Counted from the first letter of the stretch, positions 36,100-46,859 are shown. The stretch is 64,000 bases of DNA from Psococerastis gibbosa (GCA_963971405.1 OZ020485.1:15748001-15812000), one strand, 5' to 3'. Numbers and translations: made by a program. Notes: a model not told the origin generated them from the sequence alone.

Positions 36100-37090
36100 A
36101 TCACCGACTAGGCAACTACAAAAGAGCCCAGAGCTGCCTAATACAAATTTTTAAAAAAAGTTAATTTATTATGTAATTTTTCAAAATACAAAACATTGAA
36201 AAACGTGCCTTCCATCAAACTATAAAACTTAAAAATTTAAACAGAAACTTTAAAATTTGTTATGTTGGCTAGGCCTGTTGTTAATTCAAGTTATGCCGTG
36301 TAAAACGAATGCACTAAAGCTACAACTCGTCATTAATATAAAATATTGAATATTGAATATTAAATGAAAAAATACCCCTATACATAAAAAATGAAACTCT
36401 AGTTGTGAAATCCTTGTCAGAAACCATCAGATGGTTGGCAAGTGTAGATATTGGTTTTGAAGAAAGTACTGTAGGTAGTGACTTTTCTAAGGTTGCCAAA
36501 AATAATTACCGAATTAACAGCAAGGAAAAATGCATATTTTGTGTTAATCCTGATATAAAAGTAGGTAGCCCCCCCCCCCCCCATCCAAATTTGGTAAATC
36601 CATTGTAAGTTAATTTATTACGCTCTGATTTAATCGATACTACATCATATGATTTTCCTATTTTGACCCACAACTATCCCCTCCCTCCCCCCCCCCCCCC
36701 AAATGGGCTGGATCCGTCCCCAATTTAATGCCTATGTCTCCATAACGAGTAAGTAAAATATAAATAACGAAATTGAAAAGTAAATAAATATATATGAAAG
36801 ACAATGGAAATCAAAATATTTGTTTACTTTTTATTTCTAAATTTGGCATTAGGTTATTTTACCGGATTTTTTTTCGATTTTACCATGATATAATGATGTA
36901 GGTAAATCTACCTAATCAATATTTTAGATAATTCATGATATCAGTATTCACTACCGTAAATTAAATGATAATAATACCAATGCAGTAATCCCGTAGATAA
37001 CTGAACTCACTGATTTGTTTATTCTGCATTATCATGCAGCCGATAAGCCTACCTGCAGATAATGTGACTTCACCATTGATCAGAACTGTT
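36100..37090. other. Intergenic with hAT-like remnants
   Basis: Poly-C tracts at 36569-36583 and 36689-36702, and the minus-strand phrase GGGACGGATCCAGCCCATTT (inverse, ending about 36719), mark a relative of the MITE at 29883. The rest is AT-rich with no gene. The dehydrogenase promoter is expected at its right edge. Confidence 0.45.
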
Positions 37091-37098
37091 CAGTTGAA

Positions 37099-37230
37099 AT
37101 GGAGCGTTGGCTAGGGAAGGTTGCCTTGGTTACAGGGGCCAGTAGCGGAATAGGGGCAGCTATTGTCAGTGAATTGGTCAAAAATGGAATGAAAGTTGTA
37201 GCTGTAGCCAGAAGGGAAGAAAAAGTGCAG
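37099..37230 (+). CDS. SDR dehydrogenase (DHRS11/farnesol dehydrogenase-like), exon 1
   Basis: First coding exon of a classical short-chain dehydrogenase/reductase of 263 predicted residues in five exons, a cytosolic-type oxidoreductase with a single Rossmann fold. It starts at ATG 37099 ([20 protein letters not shown]), so the cofactor-binding TGASSGIG motif is at residues 12-19. [11 protein letters not shown] at residues 34-44, with basic residues after beta-strand 2, suggests NADP(H) preference. The exon ends in CAG|GTATAT, phase 0. Vertebrate DHRS11 (a 17-beta-HSD/ketosteroid reductase) and insect farnesol dehydrogenases share this layout, but the actual substrate cannot be read from the sequence. 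No signal peptide is visible. Confidence 0.93.
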
Positions 37231-37611
37231 GTATATATATTGATTATGTTATAAGTGGTGGCAAGGTGTGTGCTTGTACATGTATGAGTATCTACACACC
37301 TTGCGGTCGGAGACGTGTCACAAGTCGACGCAATTGGGTGACTTAGTGAGGCGATTGAAGAGGTTAATCGGACTCATTCATTAACTTGTTTTTACGTGAT
37401 TTACCTTTTTTTTAAAGCTGTAGATTTTACAAAGCTATATCAAAGGAATGCTTATATTCATATTGCTGCAAAGGGGCCTCCATGGATCACGTCTTACAAT
37501 GCTCGTGGCTGGGGGGGGGGGGTAATATGGACCATGGCCCCGCCAACTTTACGCCCCTGACATATAATATGCTCCAGTAACATTATCCTATAACATATTT
37601 CATTGTTAAAG

Positions 37612-37780
37612 GAATTGCGCAGTGGTTTGAAGTCTGCTAAGGGCACACTGTATCCGAGAAAGGCTGACATTTCGAGTGAAGAAGAAATTCTTGACTTGTT
37701 TCAATGGATCAAGCAAACTTTTGGAACCGTCCACGTACTTGTTAATAATGCGGGAGTAACAAGACCAGGAAAATTAGTTG
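37612..37780 (+). CDS. SDR dehydrogenase, exon 2
   Basis: Residues 45-100 plus one base. The acceptor is TTGTTAAAG|GAATTG and the donor GTTG|GTAAGT (phase 1). It carries the D-I pair after beta-strand 3 (RKADISSEEEI) that contacts the adenine ring, and the structural NNAG motif (VHVLVNNAGVTRPGKL, residues 84-99). The pattern matches DHRS11-type proteins closely. Confidence 0.93.
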
Positions 37781-37829
37781 GTAAGTACTTGATTAATTTA
37801 AATAACATTATGCTGCAGTTGTGCGTTAT

Positions 37830-38224
37830 GGCGCATATTCCACCGACCGGCTAGGGCTAAATACAAATACGGTGACGTGGTAGCAGACTTTCAAGACTTA
37901 AGCGGGGTTTCCATCGACCTCGCATTGCAGAATGCAAATGACATTGACGGAAATGTTTGTTTTTCTTTGTATAGAAATCTATTAAAATGTTTGTAATTAA
38001 CATATCCCATGACGCTATTTTTTAATTTTTGTTTGTTTGATTGTGATTTTACTCTATGATCATTGATCAATTTTAACTATGGCATGGAGTAAAACAAACA
38101 TTTCCGTCAATGTCGTTTGCATTCTGCAATGCGAGGTCGGAGGAAACCCTGCCTAAGTCGTGAATGTCTGTTACCACGTCACCGTATTTGTATTTGGCCC
38201 TAGTCGGTCGGTGGAATAAGCGCC
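37830..38224. mobile_element. Nested palindromic MITE in the SDR intron 2
   Basis: Outer element: ends GGCGCATATTCCACCGACCG and the inverse of CGGTCGGTGGAATAAGCGCC, TAT on both flanks, arms running to ACGTGGTAGCAGAC and TTCAAGACTTA. At its exact centre lies an inner palindromic element (about 37902-38153, ends GCGGGGTTTCCATCGACC and the inverse of GAGGAAACCCTGCC) flanked by TAA. The inner element has arms CTCGCATTGCAGAATGCAAATGACATTGACGG shared with the copy at 5338-5575. Confidence 0.85.
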
Positions 38225-38548
38225 TATCCAGTCAGAGTGTAAATTTTTATATTAACGGAAATATTAACTTGAATAAAAAATAAACTGTAAACCAACCTAT
38301 TTTGAGGTGATCCAGGGGTGTCAACAACCATCTTCCTCGGAGCGTTGAGCATAATTTGGAGTGCATAGCCAAAGCCAGAGAGGCAGAAAGGGTGCCACCC
38401 CCCCCCCCCCCGAAGTTTAGAACCTGTCCCCCCTCAGGATCCAAGCCTGGAGGGACACTTCCCTTTACGTTCAGTACCGGTAACTGAATTATTATAGGGC
38501 CTACAGCTACAGCAATACAATTTGCAAAGTAATTAATTTTATCTTTAG

Positions 38549-38678
38549 AACAAAATCCGCGGTACTGGAGAGAAATCTTGGATACCAATGTTATTGGACT
38601 TTCAATTTGCACCCAACAAGCTGTAAAACTAATGACAGAATCAGGTGTGAATGATGGACACATAATTAACATCAATGG
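38549..38678 (+). CDS. SDR dehydrogenase, exon 3
   Basis: The acceptor ATTTTATCTTTAG and donor AATGG|GTGAGT give phase 1 in and phase 2 out. It encodes residues 101 (completed) to 143, including the active-site Asn region (DTNVIGLSICTQQAVKLM) and DGHIININ. In relatives the residue after NIN is the catalytic Ser; here the split codon GG|A gives Gly at residue 144 (see findings). Confidence 0.93.
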
Positions 38679-38732
38679 GTGAGTAAAATAAAACTTTGTT
38701 TCAGCTAAAAAAAAAACTAAACTAAAAAGTCA

Positions 38733-38935
38733 GGATATGTAGAGTAGTGGTATATAGATCCAACTTTCACCCGAAGAGTTGTTGGTACTTGGTTCGAGTC
38801 CCACACTTTTATACACCTTCTGGCCATGCTACGGAGAGCATGTAAAGCAGGCGGTCCCGAGGCTTTCTGGTTTAGTATAAGATAGGGCTAAAAACTCCGT
38901 CAGGTTGGCTTAGTATAACAGAACAAAAAGTGATT
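38733..38935 (+). repeat. tRNA-Glu-derived SINE, copy 3
   Basis: The head CCAACTTTCACCCGAAGAG and the B box TTGGTTCGAGTCCCACAC match the copy at 9778. The body GCATGTAAAGCAGGCGGTCCC and the tail CAGAACAAAAAG are followed by a TATT repeat (38941-38955). A small insertion (GGTACT) lies before the B box. It lies in SDR intron 3. Confidence 0.8.
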
Positions 38936-40671
38936 AGGTATTTATTTATTTATTTAAAAAGCTAAAATGGTCACTGTCAACTGCCAAGGGCATCGCCAGT
39001 TTTAGGTCAGAAATATAATCCTGGTTGGTTTATAGGCTTACGTATATTTTACTGATTTGAGTTCTTCAAAGTAGCTGATTTTATGAATGAGGTGGTCCGT
39101 GGCAATTTGCAAAGTGCGACTTCTCCAAGTAAGATTATTTTTGGGAAAACGCCAAATACACATGGGTCGAAGGCACCTTTTCGACATTCCAACTTCCCCT
39201 GCAATTTTATATGGGATCTGGTGCGTTTTGCTGCGATACTTTTAGCCATTCGTATAGAGCTCGTTCTGAGGATTAAAATGGTATATATCTAACTCAATTT
39301 CGAAAAATGAAAATGGAGAAGGTGCACTTAGCAATGGACCGCTTCAAATAATGCCTTAGGCATATGGTCTTAGAGGCGAAAACGCGAAAATCCCTAATCA
39401 GCATACCTTATCTTGGTGATGATGGAAACACGTCATGGCGACTGAACCAATAGGGGCCCGAGTTTTGGCGGGCCGCCGGGGTATGCGAAAGACATAGTTT
39501 TTTTTCTGTGCAGGGCTCTGTTTTGTCCTGGGGTGGGGCGGTAGAATTCAGAAGAAGCCAGAAAGCAACGGGAAACCACTGCATTACAATTTCGTAGTAT
39601 AGGCTTCTGTTGCCATGATGTTCGGCAATCTTAGATAGAAGAGGCATTTGCAAAATAAGAATAAAAGATAACGGAAAACTGCATGGTTAAAAATAGAAAA
39701 CCAAAAATTATTAAATTTTTCTCCGAAATCTCCTGCGTTTTGCATGCTCTTACAAAATACATCATATAATATATAAAAAACGCCTACAAATATTGAAGTA
39801 TGTACAATGTGAAATGTAAAAACTCAATGAGGGCCGGTGTACTCCCATGTGTTGTCGTGCCACGGAATTTTATTAAAAAAAAAAACTAAAATGCTCACTA
39901 CCAAGGACTTTGGGAGGAAACATATTATGGAACTGGCTGCTTTTATCTTTAATTTTTTTGGTATGATAAAAGATTAGGGAACACTGGTTAATAATTAAAA
40001 ACCAAAAACTATAAAATGTATCTTAGTATTTCTAAAAGAAAATGGTTGCATCTCATGTGCATGTTCACAGAAAATACAATACTTTATAATATTGTAGAAT
40101 AAAACTTCTACAAACATTGAGATATGTAAATTTTACATTAATGTAATGTAGGTATTTATTGATGATCGGCTAAATTACATAATTCTTTATTTGAAGGAGT
40201 TTAAAATTTTACGTTTCCTATTTAAATACATTTTATTATCTTCCTTTTCTTACATGATGATACTAATTTTCAGGACATATTAGCATTTAAATTATATGGC
40301 AATATAAAAAACTCATTACAGACAATACCCCATAAATGTCCCACTAAGAAATGCTGGATGGCACCGCCATGTTGGAGACGTCGAGTCTTCGATGGGTTTA
40401 TTATGGTCATATTTTATTTTCTGTTGCTTGAAATTAGCTATGCCGAAAAATAATAACTTTTCCAATCGCAGTCACAACTGGACTTTACTCGTGTTCTATG
40501 TAGGAGAGATGGGACGTTTGATTGAACCAATAATATAGTCTATAAATAAATAAATAAATAAACTCTAGCTTGGGGGTGTCACATTTCTGAATCAGTCCCT
40601 GATAGTATTCTTATGGAGGGGTGCAGGGTAAACATAAAAAAATCCAACCATCCGTATTTTTTCCGTTTCAG

Positions 40672-40807
40672 ACTGGTAGGCCACATTGTGCCTAATGCTC
40701 CAGAGCCTGCATTTAGTATGTATCCAGCTAGCAAATACGCACTAACGGCCATAACTGAGACACTGAGACAGGAGTTACGCTTTTTGAAAACCAACATCCG
40801 AATAACT
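40672..40807 (+). CDS. SDR dehydrogenase, exon 4
   Basis: The acceptor TTTCCGTTTCAG and donor ATAACT|GTAGGT are both usable. It encodes residues 145-189, with the catalytic YPASK motif (Tyr161, Lys165) followed by YALTAITETLRQELRFLKTN, a strong DHRS11-type signature. The frame joins exons 3 and 5 without a gap (phase 2 in, 0 out). Confidence 0.93.
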
Positions 40808-41243
40808 GTAGGTATAAGGTTTCCTGCATCATTGCCCATTGGAAACGAAAATAACATAAAATAATATACAGACTGGGCGACATTTAATGTTTGATTAATC
40901 AGTGAAGCGATTTTGTCGCCCAGTGGCAGTTTTTATACAAAGTTATAAAATTGAAAGGAAGTTTTAAGTTATGAAGTTATTACATGCACCTCTGCTTCTG
41001 CCTTTGGCCGCCCCTGACTACATGTAGGCTTACGTCCATAAAGAGTCCTCCAATTATAATAATTATAATTATAATATAATAAAATGCATGTCTATTGCAT
41101 TGCGGAGATAGGACGAAAAACCCTGGCTGCTTCATTCAATAGATTCCACTTTCCACAGCTTCACCAACAATGGTGAGAGCCTCGTTTCATAGGAAGAAAG
41201 AATTGAGTCAATTAAAATATCAATATTAATACATAATTTCCAG

Positions 41244-41468
41244 AGCATCAGTCCTGGGACGGTTCGCACTGATTTCGGACCAGCTGCTTTCTCAGCAATG
41301 GACGAACTGGACAGACCTATCATCACCGCTGAGGGTAAACAAGCAAGGGAGCAAATACCTCATCTTGAAGCTAAAGACGTTGCTGACGCAGCGATATTTA
41401 GTTTGTCAGCGCCTCCACATGTCCAAATTCACGAAATTATATTACGCCCACTTGGATCTTGGGCCTGA
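41244..41468 (+). CDS. SDR dehydrogenase, exon 5 (C-terminus)
   Basis: The acceptor TAATTTCCAG is followed by SISPGTVRTDF, the conserved PG motif after beta-strand 6. Then come a variable substrate-loop region, LEAKDVADAAIFSLSAPPHV and QIHEIILRPL, which matches the usual C-terminal strand of this family (IGDIxxRP). TGA ends at 41468. AATAAA lies only 14 bp later (41482-41487), so the 3' UTR may be very short. Confidence 0.93.
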   Translation, partial: SISPGTVRTDFGPAAFSAMDELDRPIITAEGKQAREQIPHLEAKDVADAAIFSLSAPPHVQIHEIILRPLGSWA

Positions 41469-41489
41469 TTTTCTCTATTACAATAAAAT

Positions 41490-43300
41490 GAAGATGCACC
41501 TACTGAATATAAAAATTCGAATTAATGTTATATTGAATGGTCACTTATGCATTTTGCTAAGGTAGTAAGGTACAGTATCATAAAGAATACCTAAGGCCTG
41601 ATCCAACGAAATATACTTAAAAATTTACTAACACTTATCATGTTATTATTTTTATTATTATTATTAAATCGACTCACATTGACTAACTACGTATTCAATA
41701 GTAACAACAACAATAATAATAGCAAGAAAAGCGTCACTTAAAGCTGGCCATTTACGAGGGCTCCAAACGGACTCGCGCCAAGCCAAATGGCGCGTCCTGT
41801 TCCATTTGGCGTTAACGCCATTTAGAGGGGTCATCACGACTACGCTGAACCAGTCGCTCCAAATCTTTCAAATTGTACAGTGTGACGATATGGAAGAGGT
41901 ACTCGTGAGAGTAAAGCCCTGAATGGCAAGCTTAGATAATAAGTATCATCGTCGGCTCGGGCCTTAGTTATCATAAAAATACTTACTTGTATATAATAAT
42001 TAATAATACGTACCAATGGACCTTTTTAAACCTCGGATTGTTGTCTTGCATACTGACGGTGTTTTGGTACACAACATGCGATTGGAGACGTTTGGTAACT
42101 CGACACAAGTACCTTTTTGGTTACTTAAGTGAGGGACTGAAGAGGTCAATGAGATAATATATACTGTATATTCATTAAATAAATTTATGCAATTAATCTT
42201 TGAAAAGTATGCACTAAAAAATTTGTTACGAGTATAAGCTTATCTGCAGAATGTACCATCGTAAATTCATAAACAGGAAACTGCATAGGGGATGTTCATT
42301 CACTCATTCACTCATTCATTCGTTCATCATATGCAACTTTTCAAAATTTGCAATAATGGTTTACCTTATACGCTACCGTTGTGTAATTTATAATTTGTAA
42401 TGATTAATGAAAATGAAAATGAAAAATAAATAATTTACAGGCCGAAGTCAAAATTAAGAGTAATAGTAGGAGGGTAAATAGAACTTAAAAACTATTAAAA
42501 AAGCACACAGATTGATTTTTTATATGCAATATATAATGATATATTATATTATAGTATGAAATATAAGGTGCACAGTACAAGAACAGCCTTTATGGCAATG
42601 TTACGCTCAGTAAATAGCCTAGATATATATTACTAATATTTAAGGTATTTTATGGTAGTGTACTGTAGTGTATTTGTGTAGAGTACATGAAAAAATATAG
42701 AAATTGCATGCGTCAAACACATCTTGGTAGACAGGTACAATCTCATAACTGCACTACAGTGAAGTTCCTACACTTACAGTATTTATCTATGAATAATACT
42801 GCTCCATTTGCAAATAGTAATTTAATGGTATGGTTTCATAAGTCTCTCTATAAATATATAGACAATATACGATCATTATATATGCGGGAGGAATTAATAA
42901 TATTATTATATAATAATAATATATAATAATACAATACTTAGTTACGTACTGTTATAGATTGTTCGTTCTGACTTCTGTGAGTAGTTATTTTGCTTTGTAT
43001 AGTAAATTAATCTGGCTATGGATAGAAATGAAAAAGTAATAATTAATAATATTAAATTGTTGTTAATTAGTCATTCATTAAGAGAAATTGTATGAAATTA
43101 TTTTACTTTCCATATAAAACGTCGGAGTTGGCTATAGTCTACGTGTTATTTATGTTATATGGCGCTAATTTACAAAAATATATGCATGATAAGATAACTT
43201 ATATGATTAAAAAAATATGTGCTGGACATACAATATGTTGTATATAACTGTGAAAATAAGGCGTTTTTTTTTTAATCTTTTTGACGAGTGAACCTTACTC
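41490..43300. other. Intergenic, AT-rich, no gene recognised
   Basis: There are low-complexity AATAAT runs and short ORFs without recognisable domains. I see no gene, RNA or paired inverted repeat that I can support. Confidence 0.5.
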
Positions 43301-43311
43301 AGCCACTAAGT

Positions 43312-43497
43312 CAAGGGCGGATTTTGCCTCCAATTTAGGGGGGGGGGGTCAGCGGGCAGATTCAGTGGATTAAATCATTAAAACACATTATTATTTTTAA
43401 TTCCCACTGTAAACCCATATTATCTAGTGTAAGTTCATTTAATTTTTTTTTGGGAGGGGGGGTCCAGACCCCCTGACCCCCTTAAAATCCGCCCTTG
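43312..43497. mobile_element. hAT-type MITE with perfect 8-bp TSD
   Basis: Ends CAAGGGCGGATTTTGCC and the inverse CAAGGGCGGATTTTAAG are terminal inverted repeats. CACTAAGT flanks both sides exactly (43304-43311 and 43498-43505). G-runs lie just inside both ends. It is 186 bp and non-coding. Confidence 0.93.
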
Positions 43498-43953
43498 CAC
43501 TAAGTATGGGGATTGGCTATATTTGACTGGCACAAACTCTGCAATTATTGGAAAACGAACCTCTATTTAAAATCGGGGGGTGCTCTTAGTAAAAGTGGCA
43601 ACACTGTTATGAGTCCCTTATTTTGGACGCCTCCAACGCGTTTTTTGCACCAATATGGCGTATTTTGTAAACAAAGTGTTCGCGAATTATTAAGAAGGCT
43701 ATTTAATTTATAATGATTATATTATAACTGTTTCATTAATTACATAATTGTGATTTTTGTCTTTCAATAATAATATAAATAGGGATGGATCGGTGAAGGG
43801 TATGGCTTATTCATTAAGTAAAATGGTTAAAAAAGTAATAATGGATTATATTTGTATAGGAAATTTTTGAAAGTTTTGGCGTCATTTTTCCATGGCAACA
43901 ATACACATTTTGGATTTATATGCACAAAAGTGGTTCATTGAGTGTGTTCCTAT

Positions 43954-44399
43954 GGCGGCTCCACTTGTCCACTTGTCAGTTTTTCTCATTCATTTGTGAA
44001 TTAAAAATGGATGGGTTTTTTGTTTTAAGTAGACTATTAAGTAGATACGTAACTTATCTATTAGGTATAAATTAAGTTATTATTTGGTAGAGACATCAGT
44101 AATAAGTCTCTACCATATCATAACTTAATTTATAATAGATAACTTAAGTATCTACAGTCTTAATAGTCTAAAGCGGGGATTCCACCAACGTCAATAGTGA
44201 TATTAAATGTTTTTTTACGTGGTAGCAGACAGTTTTAGACTGTTTTAGACAGTTTTAGACTGTCTAAAAATGTCTGCAACCACGTCAAAAACATTTAATA
44301 TCACTATTGACGTTGGTGGAATCCGCGCCTGATTGAAACAAAAATCTCATCCATTTTTAATGCACAAATGAAGAAAAACTGACAAGTGGAATAGCCGCC
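43954..44399. mobile_element. Palindromic MITE interrupted by a second MITE
   Basis: Outer element: GGCGGCTCCACTTGTCC at the left, the inverse of GACAAGTGGAATAGCCGCC at the right, TAT on both flanks. Its interior shares TAGACTATTAAGTAGATAC and the TTATAAATTAAG region with the elements at 20367 and 20940. The palindrome centre is at about 44095. The inner element (44173-44329) sits off-centre in the right arm. Confidence 0.85.
44173..44329. mobile_element. Inner palindromic MITE
   Basis: Ends GCGGGGATTCCACCAACGTC and the inverse GGCGCGGATTCCACCAACGTC; the arms continue to ACGTGGTAGCAGACAG. The centre is a small repeat of GTTTTAGACT. The hairpin is nearly perfect over about 70 bp per arm. Confidence 0.85.
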
Positions 44400-45480
44400 T
44401 ATGACGAAATGCATAAATAAAAAAAATAAAACTAAAAAAACTCTAGAAAATGGACGAAGACCATTCTGCTATAAATATTGTAAAATTTTTGTAAACATTT
44501 ATCTTAAAAAAAAAACAATCCAAAATTACTAAAAAACATAGTAGATTTTATTAAATTGGCTTTATAGTAATTCAACTTTGTGAGAAATAACTGAAATTTA
44601 GTGTTAAACTGTTAAGGGCTAGGCAGTTAAGGGCTGCATCAGAGTTAACTGGTGGAGGAAAGGGCATTTAAAGTTACGGGGCTAAGTTGAATGGAATAAA
44701 ATATTGGCTAAGAGCCATCTTTTTTACCAAAATGGAGTTTGTGGGCCAGTTATAGTGAGATAAGCTTCCTTTAAATATAGTGACTGGATAAGTTTCGTTT
44801 GTTGGAACGGCCATAAGGGGTCAACTGAAGTAAAATTCTGAAGCTGAACGTTTTTGAGTTGGGACCATGTGGCGAATCGCGTGAAACCATACAGAATATG
44901 AATCGTTTGAACCATGATATTATGAGCATATGTACACGTATATTTATTATATAGTTTACTATTGTACAGTAAATACCTTAGCTAGCTAGCTACCATCTAA
45001 GTCATTTAGTCTATACATGTACTAGGCACTAAATGACTAAATGCACTAATATGATTATTAATACTAAGTTATACGATACATTAGAATTTTCTATTAGGGC
45101 TATAGGCTACATTAATAAAATATTTCATGAATAATTAATTAACTACGGAAATAGGAACAGCACTCTCATCGCGACATTGCATATCAGCACTGTTACATTA
45201 TAGCATGTATATCATGGGTCCACCGCCATCTGCATTACCAACCAACCAAAAAAGTATTTTTATTAATATGATTGAGGACTTTTTTCATTTCCAAAAACAT
45301 TACTTGAGGGGTCCATGGAGTTTTAAATTGTGTAAGTACTGCATGGCTGCAAAGAATTTATGAAATGTGAATGCAATGAAACTGATTCTTGTAGCCTATC
45401 AACCGCTGGATTCATCTTTATAATATGTGACTCGTTAGTTGTGACTTGTGGTTTTATATCGGTAAGTGTTTACTCGCGCC
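44400..45480. other. Unannotated stretch 3' of the zinc-finger exon
   Basis: No gene is supported. It should contain the 3' UTR of the zinc-finger exon at its right edge. Confidence 0.4.
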
Positions 45481-45496
45481 TGTATCTTCGAAAGTC

Positions 45497-46339
45497 CTAA
45501 GAAGAGGGAGACGAATGTGGGTGTTTCGCTCTTATGTGCTGGCTTAGGTCGGATTGATTTGTAAACTTCTTGGGACAATATTGGCATTCGAAAGGTTTAT
45601 GACCCCGGTGTAACTTCATATGATTTGCTAAACTGCTTAGGCTCATTTCTTTGCCGCATACCTCACATCTTCTCCTTCTATGATTTCTGCAATGTTCATT
45701 CATTTCTTCTGCCGTTTGGAACTCTTCTGTACATATGACACATGGATAAAGGTCTTCTGCAGCATGTTCTCTTTCATGATTTTCACCTTCAGAAGGGACC
45801 GGGAAAATTTTAAAACATCTCTTGCACGTGTAACCTGTTTCATGAAGTTTCATATGTTCTTTTAGCGAAGACAAATTAAAAAAAATTTCTCGACATTTCG
45901 TACATTTATACCTCTTACTGTCACTCCTACCTGTATGTGCTCCATGTTGATGTTTCTGTAAGTTATGCAATGATAAAAAACGTTTAGAACATATCTGACA
46001 GATGAAGAAATCTCCAGCAGTATGTACCCTTCTAATATGTTCCTGCAGTTGGCAAGCCTCTTTGAAATAATGGCGACATACAAAGCAAACATGGACTTTG
46101 CCGTGACTTTTTAAATGGTTTGTGAGGTGAGTCTTTCGGGTAAAACACTTGCCGCAAATATTACATTTGAAGTTCTTGTCTTGGTTTCTTCTACTAGTTC
46201 CGGCAACAGGTCTCACTTGAATACCTGTACTAGAGCTGGGACCAGAATCGGCAGGAGCACTGTGATGCGAATGACTCTCTTGAATGCCTGTGTCAAAAGT
46301 ATTGTATGTTTCTAATTTATATTTATGACTCTCCCTCAT
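45497..46339 (-). CDS. C2H2 zinc-finger protein, eight fingers
   Basis: A 280-residue frame from ATG 46339 encodes a putative DNA-binding protein. The N-terminus is Ser/His-rich (IQESHSHHSAPADSGPSSST). Eight C2H2 fingers follow, from CNICGKCFTRKTHLTNHLKSH to CQYCPKKFTNQSDLSQHIRAKH. Linkers are irregular, not the TGEKP type, and fingers 5 and 6 have unusual spacing and composition (CKRCFKIF...HEREH, CVICTEEF...HCRNH). The frame stays open upstream of the ATG to a TGA near 46402, with a possible acceptor (AAATTTTTAG) at about 46373, so this may be the last exon of a longer gene. The specific orthologue is not recognisable. Confidence 0.85.
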   Translation of the reverse strand: MRESHKYKLETYNTFDTGIQESHSHHSAPADSGPSSSTGIQVRPVAGTSRRNQDKNFKCNICGKCFTRKTHLTNHLKSHGKVHVCFVCRHYFKEACQLQEHIRRVHTAGDFFICQICSKRFLSLHNLQKHQHGAHTGRSDSKRYKCTKCREIFFNLSSLKEHMKLHETGYTCKRCFKIFPVPSEGENHEREHAAEDLYPCVICTEEFQTAEEMNEHCRNHRRRRCEVCGKEMSLSSLANHMKLHRGHKPFECQYCPKKFTNQSDLSQHIRAKHPHSSPSS

Positions 46340-46599
46340 AGGGCCCACTAAGCTACTGTAATCTAAAAATTTCGGGTTACCGCCAGGTGCCCCTTTTCAA
46401 ACGTAACTCATGTGTATAGTTTCATCAATGAGTAAGACCCAAAGCTTGGCCCATGTCCAAGCAAAAGTCAGGCGAGCGACACAGATTGTGTTATATAAGA
46501 ATTAATTTGAGCATTTAAATTTCAAATTCCATCAAGGTAACTAAATTGAAATGTAGAGAAAGGATGGCATTTGTGATAACGATTATGTATGTGACAGTT

Positions 46600-46810
46600 T
46601 CATAAATCGTTGAAGTCGTTTTTGAGAAATAATTTTCAAACCGTTTATTTTTTAGACATTGGATGGACTCCCATAAGTGGGTTAGCCCAAAACAAAAAAT
46701 GTACATGATGTTAGAATTTTTGTGAACCTACTTGCAAAACGTCATCGAATTCTAATGAGCAGTTAACCCACAAATCAACTAAAAAAGTACCTATTTGCCT
46801 AGTTCCCAAA
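46600..46810 (-). repeat. Dispersed repeat A, diverged fragment
   Basis: CGTTGAAGTCGTTTTTGAGAAATAATTTT followed by a TTAGCCC-like and a GTGAACCTAC segment parallels the middle of repeat A on the minus strand. It borders the 5' side of the zinc-finger duplication. Confidence 0.45.
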
Positions 46811-46859
46811 AGTTACGGGGGCGGGGCAGGCTTCAAACCCCAAGGGTATGATCCCCTAC

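Noticed and set aside
37603..37854. SDR exon 2 read through as a single 83-codon ORF
   Set aside because: The tail beyond 37780 runs through the GTAAGT donor into the nested MITE; phase matching to exon 3 supports splicing at 37780.
38750..38800. A tRNA-Glu gene
   Set aside because: The B box and anticodon arm are present, but the acceptor stem cannot pair and the sequence runs into a shared SINE body.
39408..39653. Minus-strand 81-codon ORF in SDR intron 3
   Set aside because: No domain, inside an intron on the opposite strand, and composition suggests a decayed repeat.
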